Assembly (NCBI GenBank): GCA_964415605.1
Contig: CAYQBA010000044.1
Span: 1-27,333 of the forward strand
Direction: 5' to 3'
Length of the DNA stretch: 27,333 nucleotides
Source of the DNA: UCB3 sp964415605
GTDB lineage: Bacteria; Chloroflexota; Anaerolineae; Epilineales; Epilineaceae
Shown in pieces: positions 7,905 through 16,366 of the stretch (position 1 is the first letter of the stretch; every line of letters starts with the position of its first letter). Both the position numbers and the translations under genes were made by a program. The notes beneath the pieces are model-generated. The model was not told the origin of the DNA, did no database searches, and was given only the letters and a program-made list of their open reading frames with translations.

Positions 7905-8891
7905 GTGAAGATCCTCGTCACCGGCGGGGCCGGCTACATCGGCAGCGTGACCACCGCGGAGCTCGTGCGTGCCGGCCACCGCGTGGTCGTCGTCGACAAC
8001 CTCTACCAGGGGCACCGCGCCGCCGTGGACCCGGCCGCGGCGTTCGTCGAGGCCGACCTGGCCGACCGGGCGGCCGTGGCGCGCGTGTTCGACGCGCACC
8101 CCGACATCGACGGGATCATGCACTTCGCGTCGTACACGCTGGTCGGCGAGAGCATGGCGCTGCCGCTCAAGTACCTGCGCGACAACCTGGTCAACGCCGC
8201 CAACCTGCTCGAGGCGGCCGTCGAGGCCGGCGTGACGCGCTTCATCCTGTCGTCCACCGCCAACCTGTTCGACGACCCCGAGCGCATGCCGATCGACGAG
8301 CGGGAGCGGATCGTGCCCGGCTCGCCGTACGGCGAGAGCAAGTTCTTCATCGAGCGGCTCCTGCACTGGTTCGAGCGCATTCACGGGCTGCGCTACGCGT
8401 GCCTCCGCTATTTCAACGCCGCCGGCGACCTTCCGACCGTCGGCGAGGACCACGACCCCGAGACCCACCTCATACCGCTCGTGCTGCAAGTCGCGCTCGG
8501 CCAGCGGCCGCACATCACGGTGTTCGGCGACGACTACCCCACGCCGGACGGGACATGCGTGCGCGACTACATCCACGTTGTGGACCTGGCGCAGGCCCAC
8601 ATCCTGGCCATGCAGGCGCTGGATCGCCTCGGAAGCCGCAAGTACAACCTCGGCAACGGGCAAGGGTTCTCGGTGCTCGAGGTCATCGAGACGGCGCGCC
8701 GGATCACGGGCCACCCCATCCCGCACGTGGTGGGGCCGCGGCGGGCGGGCGATCCGGCCGTGCTCATCGCATCGTCCGAGGCGATCCGGGCAGAGCTGGG
8801 CTGGACGCCGCGCCATCCCGACCTGGCATCGATCGTCGCCAGCGCCTGGGAATGGCATCGGGCGCATCCCCACGGCTATGCCGGCGGCTGA
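7905..8891 (+). CDS. galE: UDP-glucose 4-epimerase
   Basis: A 328-residue cytosolic short-chain-dehydrogenase-type enzyme that interconverts UDP-glucose and UDP-galactose with bound NAD, feeding surface polysaccharide and galactose metabolism. The Rossmann motif GGAGYIG is at 7-13. The catalytic pair is Tyr142 and Lys146 in SPYGESK. The usual catalytic Ser position is a Thr within SSTANLF (116-122), an accepted variant. The family motifs RYFNAAG, VRDYIHVVDLA and YNLGNGQG are present. The GTG at 7905 is chosen because it begins exactly at the family N-terminus (MKILVTGGAGYIGS) and GGAGGG lies at 7890-7895. An in-frame earlier start at 7851 would add 18 unconserved residues. The gene converges on the membrane-protein gene, with only 13 bases between their ends. 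Confidence 0.95.
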   Translation: MKILVTGGAGYIGSVTTAELVRAGHRVVVVDNLYQGHRAAVDPAAAFVEADLADRAAVARVFDAHPDIDGIMHFASYTLVGESMALPLKYLRDNLVNAANLLEAAVEAGVTRFILSSTANLFDDPERMPIDERERIVPGSPYGESKFFIERLLHWFERIHGLRYACLRYFNAAGDLPTVGEDHDPETHLIPLVLQVALGQRPHITVFGDDYPTPDGTCVRDYIHVVDLAQAHILAMQALDRLGSRKYNLGNGQGFSVLEVIETARRITGHPIPHVVGPRRAGDPAVLIASSEAIRAELGWTPRHPDLASIVASAWEWHRAHPHGYAGG

Positions 8892-8898
8892 CGCCGGC
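8880..8898. terminator. Hairpin at the convergent junction of galE and the membrane-protein gene
   Basis: GCCGGCG (8880-8886), loop GCTGA and CGCCGGC (8892-8898) form a perfect 7-bp stem spanning the galE stop codon, immediately before the stop of the oppositely oriented gene. It could end transcription from both sides. There is no T-tract. Confidence 0.4.
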
Positions 8899-8904
8899 CG
8901 CTGA

Positions 8905-10272
8905 TCACGGTCGGTCGACGTGCCCCGTCGGATCGGCCTCGGCATCGGGGCCGCCGCCCGAGCCGGTTTCCGGCTGGTCGGGGCTCGCGTCGGCGTCTGA
9001 GCCGTTGACCTGGTCGGCGTCGGAGCCACCGCTGGCTGCATCGTACGGGCCGGCACCGGCATCGGCGGCTGCCACAACGGCCCCCTCGTCGGCCCCATCG
9101 TCGCCCAGGCTCTGGGCGCCGTATCCGTCGGGATCGCCCTCGCCGCCGTGGCCGTCGTCGTAGCTCCCGACCGCTCCCGAACCAGGCGCCTCGGCCGTGG
9201 CCGGCGCCATCGCCAGGCCGATATCGGAGCCTCCGTCGAACGCCGCCGCGGGCGGCATCCCCGCCGGTGAGCATGCCCGCCACGCCAGCGTCCAGGCGGC
9301 GGAATTGAACACCTGGAACAGGCCGGCGACGAACGTGACCGGGATGACGAGGCAGATGACGCCGACGATCCCGCCCAAGGCCAAAGCGCCGATCGCATGG
9401 CCGGCGACCGCGTAGATCGCGGCGCCCACCGCCACGCCGACGCCGCCGGCCAGCGCCAGGGCGACGAGCAGGATCGGGATGAAGATCGCGACGAACAACA
9501 GACCCGCCAGGAACAGGAGGACGGTGATCAGGACCACGTCCACGAGCCGGGTGCGCAACAGACGCACGCTCTCCATGAACGCCGCGCCGATGTCGCGGTT
9601 GGCGAGGAGGATCTCGCGGGTCCACAGCTCGCGCAGGATGCTGTACGCGATTGCGAAGACGATGACGAGCGGCAGAACCGTCAGGATCAGCCCGACGCCG
9701 AGGAAGACGAGGGCGGGCGTGGGGGCTCCGGCCGCCGAAGCTCCGCCGAACACCACCGCGACGGCGAAGATCGCCAGGGCGCCGACGCTGAGCACGGCGA
9801 AGAGGAAGACCAGCCCGACGAGCAGCTCGAGCAAGAAGAGCCGCAGCGTCCGCGCGCCGCGGCCGAGGCGGAGGCCCTCGCGCCATGTCGGCGCGACGCC
9901 CGTGTCCTCGATCTGGTCGACCATCCGCACCAGGGCAGCCCGCGCGACGTAGCTGACCACCACCACCACGACGAGGAAGAACAGCGCCAGGCAGATGACC
10001 GCGAGGATGAGCGGGACGGCGGCGTCGCGCAACGCCTGCCAGTCGATCCGCGCCGCTTCCGCCCGCAGCTGCTCGGCGAACGCCTGGAGCGCGGGCGGCA
10101 GATCCATCGTGCCCGGGCGGCCGGGGGCGCCGCCGCCGTTGCCCTGAAACTGCATGCCACTGCCTGCACTGCCGCCTCCGCCCGTCAGCGCAAGCAGGAA
10201 GCCGATCACCCACAAGGATCGGTGGCGTCGGGTGATCTCGAAGGCGCGGCTGAGAATGGCTGTGTGGTTCAT
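8905..10272 (-). CDS. Polytopic membrane protein with acidic disordered tail
   Basis: A 455-residue protein starting MNHTAILSRAFEITRRHRSLWVIG. The first amphipathic helix is followed by a membrane segment (about 20-34). A Gly-rich extracytosolic loop follows (to about 80), then strongly hydrophobic blocks at about 85-112, 140-175, 185-215 and 240-340, for six or more spans in total. The layout resembles membrane proteins of unknown function related to the glycerophosphodiesterase membrane-domain group, but I cannot name the family firmly. The last 100 or so residues are Asp/Gly/Ala/Ser-rich, acidic and probably disordered. AAGGAGG (10281-10287, minus strand) lies 8 bases before the ATG. The gene is divergent from the lytic transglycosylase gene and shares its 331-base upstream region. 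Confidence 0.8.
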   Translation of the reverse strand: MNHTAILSRAFEITRRHRSLWVIGFLLALTGGGGSAGSGMQFQGNGGGAPGRPGTMDLPPALQAFAEQLRAEAARIDWQALRDAAVPLILAVICLALFFLVVVVVVSYVARAALVRMVDQIEDTGVAPTWREGLRLGRGARTLRLFLLELLVGLVFLFAVLSVGALAIFAVAVVFGGASAAGAPTPALVFLGVGLILTVLPLVIVFAIAYSILRELWTREILLANRDIGAAFMESVRLLRTRLVDVVLITVLLFLAGLLFVAIFIPILLVALALAGGVGVAVGAAIYAVAGHAIGALALGGIVGVICLVIPVTFVAGLFQVFNSAAWTLAWRACSPAGMPPAAAFDGGSDIGLAMAPATAEAPGSGAVGSYDDGHGGEGDPDGYGAQSLGDDGADEGAVVAAADAGAGPYDAASGGSDADQVNGSDADASPDQPETGSGGGPDAEADPTGHVDRP

Positions 10273-10434
10273 CGAAGTGGCCTCCTTGCCCGCATGCTGG
10301 AGATGAGACGCGCGCCGCGATGATAGCCGGGGTAGCGCCGGCTGTCACGCGCCGCGGTCGAGCGCCAGGCACGACGCTCACACGCCCAAGGGAAGCGTGT
10401 CCAGCCATCCCATACGGCTCGAGCTGATCTTCGG

Positions 10435-10463
10435 TTGCATCAGAACACGTGTTCTGCTACACT
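10435..10463 (+). promoter_or_regulatory. Promoter of the lytic transglycosylase gene, spacer filled by a palindrome
   Basis: TTGCAT (10435-10440) and TACACT (10458-10463) are separated by exactly 17 bases. The -35 is weak (TTG conserved) and the -10 matches four of six. The expected start is near 10470, giving a leader of about 135 bases. The first 16 of the 17 spacer bases are a perfect palindrome, so a bound repressor would block RNA polymerase directly. Confidence 0.5.
10441..10456. promoter_or_regulatory. LexA-box-like operator 1 (perfect 16-bp palindrome)
   Basis: CAGAACACGTGTTCTG is a perfect 16-bp palindrome with core GAAC-N4-GTTC. That is the core of the Gram-positive-type LexA (SOS) box, consensus CGAAC-N4-GTTCG. 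It lies exactly between the putative -35 and -10 boxes. LexA as the binding protein is an inference from the motif; other dimeric repressors could use a similar site. Confidence 0.55.
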
Positions 10464-10475
10464 GCGCCGCTGCCC

Positions 10476-10487
10476 GAACATGTGTTC
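10476..10487. promoter_or_regulatory. LexA-box-like operator 2
   Basis: GAACATGTGTTC repeats the GAAC-N4-GTTC pattern, with only the central pair breaking the symmetry. Its centre is 33 bp from that of operator 1, about three helical turns, and it falls just past the predicted transcription start. This suggests two repressor dimers on the same DNA face. Confidence 0.5.
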
Positions 10488-10590
10488 TCCTCCGCCGATC
10501 GAACGTCGCCACGCACACGCTGCTCGGTCGGCCGACGGGCCGACGCGGCTCCGCCGCGCACATGCGCCTCCACAGCCCGTTTCGCACCCC

Positions 10591-10596
10591 AAGGAG
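10591..10596 (+). promoter_or_regulatory. Ribosome binding site deciding the lytic transglycosylase start
   Basis: AAGGAG lies 7 bases before the ATG at 10604 but only 1 base before an in-frame ATG at 10598, so translation should begin at 10604. The open frame reaches back to 10397 across the promoter and both operators; that part is not coding. Confidence 0.6.
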
Positions 10597-10603
10597 CATG
10601 ATC

Positions 10604-11809
10604 ATGGCGCTTCACGCAACCGCGCCCGCGTCGAATCGCACCGGATCCATGAGACCGTCCACGGCGTCCGCGTGGCGCAACACGGCCGCCGCCGGGCTCT
10701 TCGCGGGCCTCGGCTGGGCGGCACCCCAGCTGGGCGACCGACTCGAGGGCGCGATGGCCGCCGCCGCCATCGCGCCGATCACCGCGGCAAGCCATCCCGC
10801 GCCGGTGACGTTCGTCGCCCAGGCGGCCGGCACCGTCGTCGCCACCGCAACGGTCTACGCCGCACCGGCCGGCGGCGCCGCGCTCACCGTGCTGCCGGCC
10901 GGTGCGCCGGTCTCGATCGGCGGTGTCGTGCGCGTCCCCGCCGGCCTGTGGGTCCGCGACGTGCTGTGGATCGGCATGGGCGGCGAAGCCGCGGCACCGG
11001 GTTCGCCGGCCGTGAGGGGCTACGGCTTCGTGCCGGCCAGCACCGTCGCCGTCACGGCCGGCACCCCGTTGCGGCTTGACGTCGACGCCGTCTCGCGCGC
11101 GTCGATGCTGGCGCCCAGCCCAGCGGTCCTGCACGCGGGCGGCGAGCTCGACGCGGCCGCCGGTCCGGCGCCGGGTGGCGGCGCGGTGGCCGGTGACACG
11201 GCGGTCGACGCGGCGGTGGTGGACGCGGCGGACGCCGAACCCGCCCCCGCGCCCGACCTGGCGATCCCGTGGCTACCCCACACCGTCCAGGCATGGGCGC
11301 CCGAGATCACATCGGCGGCCGCCCGTCACGGCATCGACCCCTTGTTGGTGGCGATCGTGATGCTCGTCGAATCCGGGGGCGACCCCGCGGCGATCAGCCC
11401 GAGCGGCGCGGTCGGGCTCATGCAGGTCATGCCGGGCACCGGCGCCGACATCGCCCGGCGCCGGGGCATCGCTGCCATCGAGCCCGGCCTGCTGGCCGAC
11501 CCCGCCACCAACGTCGACTTCGGGGCATGGTACCTCGCGCAGCAGCTCGGCGCGTTTGGCGTCACGGGCGATCCCGGCTGGCAGCAGTCCGTGGAGCTGG
11601 CCGCCGCCGCCTACAACGGCGGGCCGGGCAGCGTCCAGCGCCTGCTGGCGGGCGGGGCCCTGCCGGACGAGACGAGCCGCTATCGAGCGTGGGTGGGCGG
11701 CATGTGGCGCGAGCGCGAGGCGGCGGGTTCACCGACGTTCGAGGCGTGGTGGCGGGCGGGTGGATCGAGGCTGGTCGCCGCGGCCGAACGGACGGCGCGC
11801 CAACCGTAA
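10604..11809 (+). CDS. Exported lytic transglycosylase (SLT domain)
   Basis: A 401-residue enzyme expected to cleave the MurNAc-GlcNAc bond of peptidoglycan with 1,6-anhydro product formation. The N-terminal 60 or so residues contain a hydrophobic segment (AAAGLFAGLGWAA, about 28-40) that may act as a signal or anchor. Residues about 70-150 form a beta-rich region like a bacterial SH3 wall-binding domain (TVYAAPAGG...VRDVLWIGM). An Ala/Pro/Asp-rich linker follows (about 165-222). The SLT (Slt70-like) domain runs from about 225 to 350, with the catalytic Glu256 in VESGGDP, then GLMQVMPGTG (271-280) and AAYNGGPGS (335-343). Ser/Gly next to the Glu are typical. It stands alone on its strand between divergent and downstream genes. 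Its promoter carries two LexA-like operators. Confidence 0.9.
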   Translation: MALHATAPASNRTGSMRPSTASAWRNTAAAGLFAGLGWAAPQLGDRLEGAMAAAAIAPITAASHPAPVTFVAQAAGTVVATATVYAAPAGGAALTVLPAGAPVSIGGVVRVPAGLWVRDVLWIGMGGEAAAPGSPAVRGYGFVPASTVAVTAGTPLRLDVDAVSRASMLAPSPAVLHAGGELDAAAGPAPGGGAVAGDTAVDAAVVDAADAEPAPAPDLAIPWLPHTVQAWAPEITSAAARHGIDPLLVAIVMLVESGGDPAAISPSGAVGLMQVMPGTGADIARRRGIAAIEPGLLADPATNVDFGAWYLAQQLGAFGVTGDPGWQQSVELAAAAYNGGPGSVQRLLAGGALPDETSRYRAWVGGMWREREAAGSPTFEAWWRAGGSRLVAAAERTARQP

Positions 11810-11915
11810 TCCCTGCCTTCCGCCAAGCCCTCCGCCGAGCCGCCCGCCCGCGGTCGGTGCCGGGTCCCGGCCTGGGTCGAGACACCCCCTGATTTCGCCC
11901 GGGCGGGCCGCGCCG

Positions 11916-11921
11916 TAGAAT
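11916..11921 (+). promoter_or_regulatory. Possible -10 element upstream of the HMA gene
   Basis: TAGAAT lies 123 bases before the HMA start, in a locally AT-richer spot. It shares the sequence TAGAATT with the element before htpG. No convincing -35 box is seen, so this is tentative. The rest of 11810-12044 shows nothing recognisable. Confidence 0.2.
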
Positions 11922-12044
11922 TGGACGGTCAGCGGGTGAGCGGCGTGCTGTTCGCCCATCGCTGAACGGGTCCGGCCGGGCGCCCTCGATCGCGCCGCCG
12001 GAAAGCCACCCCACCCCATCATCCACGATCAGGAGCAAGCCCGG

Positions 12045-12254
12045 ATGGAAACCGTCACCCTCCACGTGCCCAACATCAGCTGCGGGCACTGCGTCAAGAC
12101 CATCGAGCGCGTCGTGCTGGACGAAGTGCCGGGCGTGGCGACGGTCACCGGCGATCACGCCGCCAAGAACGTCACCATCACGTACGACGCGCCCGCGACG
12201 CTAGACGCGATCGTCGCGACCATGACCGAGTGGAACTACGCCCCCGATCGCTGA
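12045..12254 (+). CDS. Heavy-metal-associated (HMA) domain protein, CopZ-like
   Basis: A 69-residue single-domain protein with a beta-alpha-beta-beta-alpha-beta HMA fold. The metal-binding CxxC is at Cys13 and Cys16 in ISCGHC, and the pattern ERVVLDEVPGVATV is typical of the family. Such proteins carry Cu(I) or related soft metals to P-type ATPases or regulators in the cytosol. No copper ATPase, CsoR or CueR-type regulator is next to it, so this copy appears to be stand-alone. GGAG at 12031-12034 precedes the ATG. The family assignment is firm; the metal is inferred. Confidence 0.9.
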   Translation: METVTLHVPNISCGHCVKTIERVVLDEVPGVATVTGDHAAKNVTITYDAPATLDAIVATMTEWNYAPDR

Positions 12255-12299
12255 CGCAGCCTGGCCGGCGACGGGGCGGGGAGCGAGACGCGGGCGGAT

Positions 12300-12371
12300 C
12301 AGCGGGCCTGGCGAGGCGATCGCCGACGTGGCCATGCGCTGCCACGCGGCATCCCCTCGCCAGGCCCGCTG
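12300..12371. terminator. Long composite hairpin between convergent genes
   Basis: CAGCGGGCCTGGCGAGG (12300-12316) and its exact reverse complement CCTCGCCAGGCCCGCTG (12355-12371) form a 17-bp perfect stem. The 38-base loop contains a second hairpin, CGTGGC (12327-12332) with GCCACG (12341-12346), extended by GCCG/CGGC. It sits between the stop codons of the HMA gene and the VIT/VWA gene, so a bidirectional terminator is the simplest reading. There is no T-tract on either side. Confidence 0.55.
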
Positions 12372-12381
12372 CCCGGCCCGA

Positions 12382-14958
12382 TCAGCCGGCGGGCCCGGCC
12401 GCGCGGACCCGCGCGAGGATCCGCCCCTCTTCACCGGCCGCCTCGAGCTGGTCGACGACCGCGCCCAGCGCCGCGACCGCCGCTTGCGGCTCGGCGCCGG
12501 ACTCGACGGCCGCTAGCGCGGCCAGCACGAGACGCGCCGCGCCGTCAGCCGCCGCGACCGCCTCCAGCCACGCCGCCGCCTTCGCCACCACCCGCTGACG
12601 GATGCCGGCCCGGCGCGTGTGGCCCAGCAGGAGCAGCGCCACCACCGCCGCGGCGGTGCGCACCGGGTCCGCTCCAAACCCGCCGTCGGCGCCCTGCAGG
12701 CGCGCGAGTTGCCCGGAGAGGTCGGTCTGACCCGGCGGCCCGCCACCTGCCCTTGCCGGCATGGGTGCGTCGGTTGCGCCTTCGGATCCGGGCTTCTGAG
12801 CACGACCTTGAGACGTGCGGGTGACTCGCCGGTGCAAGCGCTGAAGCGCGCCGGAGGCCTCCGGCGCACCCGCATCCATCGCGGTCATGCGGATGCCCGT
12901 GAAAGCGGCATTCCACTGGGCCACATCCGCCACGCCGGGCATGGCGCCGAGGACGGGCGGCGCACCGCCGCCCGCCATCTCGAGGAAGCTTGGATCCCAC
13001 CCCATCGGCAGCTCGGCCGGTTGGACGATCTCGACCCGCTCGCCGTCCTGCACGACCGAGTTGTCGACAGCGACGAAGGCCGTGAAGCGCGACGCGATGC
13101 CGTGGGCCAGGGCGATCCGCGTGATCTGGGCGCGCGCGGCCTCGACGGCCTCGGGGCTCACGACGAGCTGGTCCTCGAGCGCCGCCACCCGGTCGCGCGC
13201 CCAGAGCGCGGCCAGCGGGAAGTCGATCCGCGTGGGCGCCACCTCCCACCCGGTCTCACCGCCGGCGACGCGCGCGGTCACGCGCAGCGACGGCGGCGAG
13301 CCCTCGAACAGCAAGCTGGCGGGATGCCCCGTGAAGAGCCGTGGCGCGACGTCCGTCGCCAGCGCGGCGGCGGCGATCCCGTCGACGACGACATCGGTGG
13401 CCACCGGGCCGCCGAACCGGCTCTCGATCCCGGCCGCGGCCGCCTCGATGTCGTCGTAGGGCGTCATCAACGTGCACGTGCCACCGCCGACGCGCGCCAG
13501 GCGCCGCAGCAGCGCGGCGTTGACGGCGGTGTCGATGCCCATCGTGAAGAACACCGCCCGGTCCCGCCCCCGCGCCACGGCCGCGACGAGCTCGGCATCG
13601 TTCCAGACCTGTCCATCGGTGACGAACAAGACCGTCCGCAGTCGCCCAGGCGGCGTGTCGCCCGCAAGCGCGGCCTGGATCGGCGCGAGCATCTCGGTGC
13701 CGCCGGTGGCGCTGAGCCGGCGGATCCAGGCGTCCGCCGCATCGAGGGTGGTCTGCGTGTAGTCCACGAAGCCGTCGCCGTGAACCTGCACGCGGTCGTT
13801 GAAGGCGATGACCCGGAACCGATCGCCGGCCGCGAGACCGTGCAGCGCCGTCGACAACGCCCGGCGCGCGGCGTCGATCTTCACGCCGGTCATCGAGCCC
13901 GACACGTCGATGACGAACACGGCGTCGCGCGGCAGGGTCGGCGGCAGCCGATCCGCCGGCGGGTCGACGTTCAGCAGCGTGTAGGCGCCGTCCGTCCAGG
14001 CGCGGGCGGTGGCGGCATCGGCCTCGGCCGTCGAGAACGCGAGGATGAAGTCGCGGTCGAGCGTGGCCTGGAAGGACGGCGCCACCCGCACATGCCCCGC
14101 TGCCGGGGCGGGCACCGGGCCTTGAGCGCTGGCGGCAACGGCCTTGTCACCGTCGCCCCGTCGTGATTCGCCGGCGGGCCCGGCCGCGTCGACATCGCCG
14201 CCGGCAGGCGCACCGCTGGCAGGCTCGCCGGCGGGCGCCGTCGGGCCGATGTCGATCCGCACCGCGTGCAGCGACGAGGCCAGCGCGGTGATCGGGCCCG
14301 CGATGTCGACCTCGAGGTCGAGGCGCGTCCCCCCGGCCAGCCGCAACGGGGGCTGGAGGCGCGCCGCATCGGGGACGCGATCGGTGTCCGGCAGCATCCC
14401 AGGACCCGCGGGCCCGGTTGGCGTCCCCGGCACGTAGCGCGGGGCGATCACGGTGGGGAACCGCCACCGCCGGCGACCGTCGACGGTCGCGAGCCGCTCG
14501 ACGACGACGATCCGGACGGTCACGTCGGTGCGCGGGGGCAGGTTCGTGACGCGCAAGGTATGGACGTCGGCCCGCTCGGCGGTCAGGAGCGCGGCGCGGT
14601 GACCCGCCTGGCGTGCGGCGGCGAACGCCTGCTCGGCGGCCGCCCGCTCGCGAAGCTCGGCGCGCACGGTTACCGCGCCCGCCTCGAGCGTCAGCGCCAC
14701 CACGGCGCCGTCCTCGGGCAGCGGGAAGATGTGCACGGCCTCGAGCGCGGCGTCCAGCGGGTTGGTGAAGTGTTGCTCGATCTCGGTCCGGCAGACGTCG
14801 CCGGCGATCGCCGCCCGGACCCTGACGGCGGCCAGCGGCAGTGGCCGCTCCCCTTCCTCCGCCATCGCCACCAGACCCCCGAGGCCGCGGGGATCGGGCG
14901 GCTCATGGAGGCCGGGCGCGAAGGCGAGGACGGTCGGTTGTGTCGGCGGCTGGATCAT
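12382..14958 (-). CDS. VIT and von Willebrand factor A domain protein
   Basis: An 858-residue protein without a signal peptide. The N-terminal VIT domain (about 38-175) includes EIEQHFTNPLDAALEAVHIFPLPEDG, here cited only by its span 59-84. A low-complexity Gly/Pro/Ala insertion (about 237-288) follows. The VWA domain runs from about 343 to 520 with a complete MIDAS metal site: DVSGSM (351-356), Thr421 in TGGTEM and Asp448 in VTDGQ. The C-terminal region (about 600-858) includes RITRIALAHGIASRFTAFV-type sequence known from inter-alpha-trypsin-inhibitor heavy-chain-like bacterial proteins, then an Ala-rich helical tail. The ATG overlaps the stop of the AI-2E gene as ATGA, and AAGGAGG is 6 bases upstream. 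It probably mediates metal-dependent protein contacts; the partner is unknown. Confidence 0.9.
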   Translation of the reverse strand: MIQPPTQPTVLAFAPGLHEPPDPRGLGGLVAMAEEGERPLPLAAVRVRAAIAGDVCRTEIEQHFTNPLDAALEAVHIFPLPEDGAVVALTLEAGAVTVRAELRERAAAEQAFAAARQAGHRAALLTAERADVHTLRVTNLPPRTDVTVRIVVVERLATVDGRRRWRFPTVIAPRYVPGTPTGPAGPGMLPDTDRVPDAARLQPPLRLAGGTRLDLEVDIAGPITALASSLHAVRIDIGPTAPAGEPASGAPAGGDVDAAGPAGESRRGDGDKAVAASAQGPVPAPAAGHVRVAPSFQATLDRDFILAFSTAEADAATARAWTDGAYTLLNVDPPADRLPPTLPRDAVFVIDVSGSMTGVKIDAARRALSTALHGLAAGDRFRVIAFNDRVQVHGDGFVDYTQTTLDAADAWIRRLSATGGTEMLAPIQAALAGDTPPGRLRTVLFVTDGQVWNDAELVAAVARGRDRAVFFTMGIDTAVNAALLRRLARVGGGTCTLMTPYDDIEAAAAGIESRFGGPVATDVVVDGIAAAALATDVAPRLFTGHPASLLFEGSPPSLRVTARVAGGETGWEVAPTRIDFPLAALWARDRVAALEDQLVVSPEAVEAARAQITRIALAHGIASRFTAFVAVDNSVVQDGERVEIVQPAELPMGWDPSFLEMAGGGAPPVLGAMPGVADVAQWNAAFTGIRMTAMDAGAPEASGALQRLHRRVTRTSQGRAQKPGSEGATDAPMPARAGGGPPGQTDLSGQLARLQGADGGFGADPVRTAAAVVALLLLGHTRRAGIRQRVVAKAAAWLEAVAAADGAARLVLAALAAVESGAEPQAAVAALGAVVDQLEAAGEEGRILARVRAAGPAG

Positions 14959-16355
14959 TGGTGGCCTCCTTCGGGTGCGGGGTCGGGCAACCCGGTCGGC
15001 GTCGCACGATCGGGCGGCGCGGCGGTGGGAGCGGAGCCCGCGGCGACGGCGGTGGGGACCGCGGCGCGGGCCGGCACCGTGGTCTCGGCACCCGTCGAGA
15101 AGCGCTCGCCCCCGGGCGCCATGCCTGTGGCGGCCGGCGACGGCAGCAGCGCGTCGCCAGGGTCGCCGGGCGACCCGCCGCCCGGCGCGTCATCCGGGCC
15201 CGCGAACCACGTCGTCACCGTGTCGGGCTCGCCCGGCGGCGGCCAGGGGTCCTGACCGGTGAGCCGCTTGAAGGCATAGCCCATGAAAAGGAGAAGCGTC
15301 GCCAGAAGCGGCGCGGACAGGAGCAACCCGACGAAGCCGAGCAGGCTGCCCAGGACCGTCGCCGACAGGAGCAGCGCCGACACCGGCACGCCCAGCGCGT
15401 CGCCGGCGAGGCGCGGCGTGACCACGTAGTCGAAGGCCGCGTCGATGACGAACGCGACCACGAACGTGATGGCCGCGAACGTCCAGCCCTGCATCCCAAA
15501 GCTTCCGTGGCCCTGCACGACCGCGACGATCGAGGCCACGCCCCACACCGCCACGGGCCCGATGTACGGGATGAAGCGGGCCACGCCGGCCAGCACCGCG
15601 ATGGCGAAGGCGTACTGCAGCCCGAGCACGCGCATCGCCACCAGATAGACCACCACCGTCAGCAGGAACAGCACGAACTGCGTGCGCAGGTACACCGACC
15701 AGATGCGCTGCAGCTCGCCCCGCATGCGCAGGATGTCTTCCTCGTAGCCCGGGACATGGATGCGGTCCAGGACGGCCCCCGGGCGCGGGCCGACGTCGAT
15801 GAGGATAAAGAGGGACACCAGGAACGTCAGCGCGCCGGTGGTCAGGAACCCGACGCTGCTGCCGATGATGGTCGCGACGACGTTCCCCACCAACGACGCG
15901 AGCTCCTGCGCCACGGTGCGCAAGCCGTCGCCGTCGCGGCTCAGACCCTCGATGTCGACCGGCAGATGCCACGGGCCGACGTCCACGGCTTCCGGCAGCC
16001 CGGCCAGGATCTCCGGCCCCCGTTCGATCGTCGCCTGGACCTTGCCCGCCACGTCGACGAGCTCGTTCCCCACCGAGATGCCCGCGATCGCCACGAGCAG
16101 CGTCATCCCAACCGCCAGCACGACGAACACGATCACCGAGGCCGCGCTCCACGGCAGCCGCAGCCGCCGGTGCAGCCAGGCGGCCAGCGGAAAGGTGACG
16201 TAGGCGAGGATCAGGCTCAGGATGACCGAGCTGATGACGTCGCTGAACGCGATGAAGAAGCCGCCGATGACCGCGGCGAACACCAGCCCGACCACGATCT
16301 TCGTGGCGTCCTGCCAGCGCAGGTGCCGGTGGTCGGGGGGAGTCGACACGGACAT
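14955..16355 (-). CDS. AI-2E family transporter (putative permease)
   Basis: A 466-residue membrane protein of the AI-2E (TqsA/PerM/YdiK) family. Members have been linked to autoinducer-2 export, Na+/H+ antiport or general efflux; the substrate here is unknown. It has about seven or eight membrane segments: two near the N-terminus (VVGLVFAAVIGGFF and a second around 40-60), one near 80-100, a large soluble loop (about 105-165), then the clustered C-terminal spans. The family-typical VARFIPYIGPVAVW and VVTPRLAGDALGVP motifs are present. The last 90 or so residues are a Pro/Gly/Ala-rich, probably disordered cytosolic tail. The ATG at 16355 has GAGGAG 7 bases upstream. The frame is open further upstream, but that part is antisense-frame overlap with rlmI. 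Its stop overlaps the next start (ATGA). Confidence 0.9.
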   Translation of the reverse strand: MSVSTPPDHRHLRWQDATKIVVGLVFAAVIGGFFIAFSDVISSVILSLILAYVTFPLAAWLHRRLRLPWSAASVIVFVVLAVGMTLLVAIAGISVGNELVDVAGKVQATIERGPEILAGLPEAVDVGPWHLPVDIEGLSRDGDGLRTVAQELASLVGNVVATIIGSSVGFLTTGALTFLVSLFILIDVGPRPGAVLDRIHVPGYEEDILRMRGELQRIWSVYLRTQFVLFLLTVVVYLVAMRVLGLQYAFAIAVLAGVARFIPYIGPVAVWGVASIVAVVQGHGSFGMQGWTFAAITFVVAFVIDAAFDYVVTPRLAGDALGVPVSALLLSATVLGSLLGFVGLLLSAPLLATLLLFMGYAFKRLTGQDPWPPPGEPDTVTTWFAGPDDAPGGGSPGDPGDALLPSPAATGMAPGGERFSTGAETTVPARAAVPTAVAAGSAPTAAPPDRATPTGLPDPAPEGGHQ

Positions 16356-16366
16356 GGCGGGGCTCC

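Noticed and set aside
10397..10603. Upstream in-frame extension of the lytic transglycosylase
   Set aside because: It would translate the promoter and both operators. AAGGAG at 10591-10596 fits the ATG at 10604.
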